This document shows positions 63,701-64,000 of a stretch of 64,000 bases of DNA, one piece after another (position 1 is the first letter of the stretch; each line of letters starts with the position of its first letter). The DNA is taken from assembly GCF_051401765.1 (NCBI RefSeq), contig NW_027480429.1, positions 11,412,157 to 11,476,156 of the forward strand, written 5' to 3'. The notes beneath the pieces are model-generated. The model was not told the DNA's origin and made no database searches. It saw only the letters and a list, made by a program, of their open reading frames with translations. The stretch is from Calliopsis andreniformis. Its lineage: Eukaryota; Arthropoda; Insecta; Hymenoptera; Andrenidae. Made by a program: the position numbers and the translations under genes.

Positions 63701-64000
63701 TAGTTACGGCCTAAGAAGTCAACGCCAGAAGCATAAAATACGTTATAAATACAACAGCTTTTCCATCGTATAAAACGATTAATTGCAACCAGTGTGAAAG
63801 TAATGGTCATTTCTACGTTCCGAGCACCCTAGACGTCACTCTAGGGCACTGCTGCACCACATCTAATAGCTACGGCCTTAGAAGTCAACGCCAGAGGCAT
63901 AAAGTACAATATAAATACAACAGCGTTTCCATCGTATAAAACGAATAATTGCAACCAGTATGAAACTTATGGTCATTTCTACATTCCGAGCAACCTAGGA

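Larger units (their letters stand above)
1..64000. repeat. Continuous 166-bp satellite DNA array (about 385.6 monomers)
   Basis: The full window is head-to-tail copies of one monomer, all in the same orientation. The G of ACAACAG before TTTCC sits at 24, 190, 522, 2016, 9486, 22099, 40352, 53799, 63591 and 63923. These positions are multiples of 166 plus an offset that slides only from 24 to 13 across 64 kb. Traced shifts are 1-2 bp indels, for example near 14385, 14470, 15955, 24113, 36477 and 39630. No larger insertion fits this register, so no transposon or unique sequence interrupts the array. Both window ends are mid-array. The architecture fits centromeric or pericentromeric satellite of a eukaryote, which is inferred from form and not from any functional mark. 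Confidence 0.98.
57346..64000. repeat. Right-hand mosaic of blocks shared with the rest of the window
   Basis: About 40 monomers in register up to the window end. 57980-58480 matches 62296-62796 at offset 4316 (26 x 166), marked by AAATATAAAATGC, GGCCGAAGAAG and TACGCTCCGAGC. 62076-62200 matches 62906-63030 at 830 bp (5 monomers). 59235-60025 matches 50770-51560. 60420-61370 shares the ATAGCAGC monomer and the AAGCATTAAATACG box with 16.4-17.8 kb. The last bases are mid-monomer, so the array continues. Confidence 0.86.

Noticed and set aside
1..64000. CRISPR array
   Set aside because: The repeat is contiguous at 166 bp with no unique spacers of constant length between short repeats and no cas genes.
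1..64000. Transposon, LTR or SINE insertion inside the array
   Set aside because: The 166-bp register is unbroken and no target-site duplication, terminal repeat, poly-A tail of foreign sequence or transposase-like frame was found. The A8 tracts are part of the monomer.
1..64000. Species assignment from the satellite
   Set aside because: A 166-bp monomer length recalls reported centromeric repeats, for example in Prunus, but length alone is weak and I cannot match the sequence from memory. A search of satellite databases would decide.

Overview
The whole window is one uninterrupted tandem array of a satellite DNA with a basic monomer of 166 bp. I find no gene, RNA gene, transposon, CRISPR array or unique sequence in it. 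An anchor (the G of ACAACAG, just before TTTCC) falls at position 24 and recurs every 166 bp to position 63923. That makes 386 consecutive anchors with a net drift of only -11 bp, and every small shift I traced is a 1-2 bp indel. Both window edges lie inside the array, so the true array is longer than 64 kb.

The organism is a eukaryote with long satellite arrays, most likely a plant or an animal with large regional centromeres. A 166-bp unit close to nucleosome length, tens of kb of uninterrupted array and local higher-order repeats fit centromeric or pericentromeric satellite. This is inference from architecture, as no kinetochore or host gene is present. I recall centromeric satellites of about this length in Prunus, but I cannot match the sequence from memory and do not claim that identity.

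Monomers are bipartite: an AT-rich part (about 25% GC over 60 bp in a hand-counted copy) and a mixed part (about 50% GC over 106 bp). Two main lineages alternate irregularly. One has a GCAA-type A-rich box followed by CATCATATAACAG and usually TGGCCAATTC. The other has an ACAATATAAATAC or ACGATATAAATAC box followed by CATCGTATAAAACG and usually TGGTCATTTC. Each monomer carries two overlapping inverted repeats and a short palindrome.

Layout, left to right: a 22-monomer duplication (1-2370 and 3653-6022, offset 3652); a mosaic (6023-9004); a 17-monomer tandem duplication (9005-14305, offset 2822) and its shuffled derivatives to about 20.0 kb (offsets 1991 and 1162); a mixed stretch; a nearly identical 7-monomer tandem duplication (23598-25917, offset 1161) with an older copy at 33.2-34.1 kb; a mixed stretch with 12- and 24-monomer duplications (25.9-35.7 kb); a 36-41 kb block with 6-, 13-, 15- and 20-monomer offsets; a more diverged lineage (about 42.5-45.6 and 47.8-49.1 kb, offset 4150) interleaved with ordinary monomers; a 9-monomer higher-order repeat in three to four units (52.3-57.3 kb, offset 1494), one unit with an internal deletion; and a terminal mosaic that reuses blocks seen elsewhere in the window.

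No set of genes works together here. All short open frames of 60-81 codons on either strand are periodic by-products of the satellite. They mostly start at GTG and appear where a TAG in the monomer has become TAC. The interest lies in how the array evolves: variable-size duplications, chimeric monomers, CpG-transition diagnostic sites and conserved dyads.
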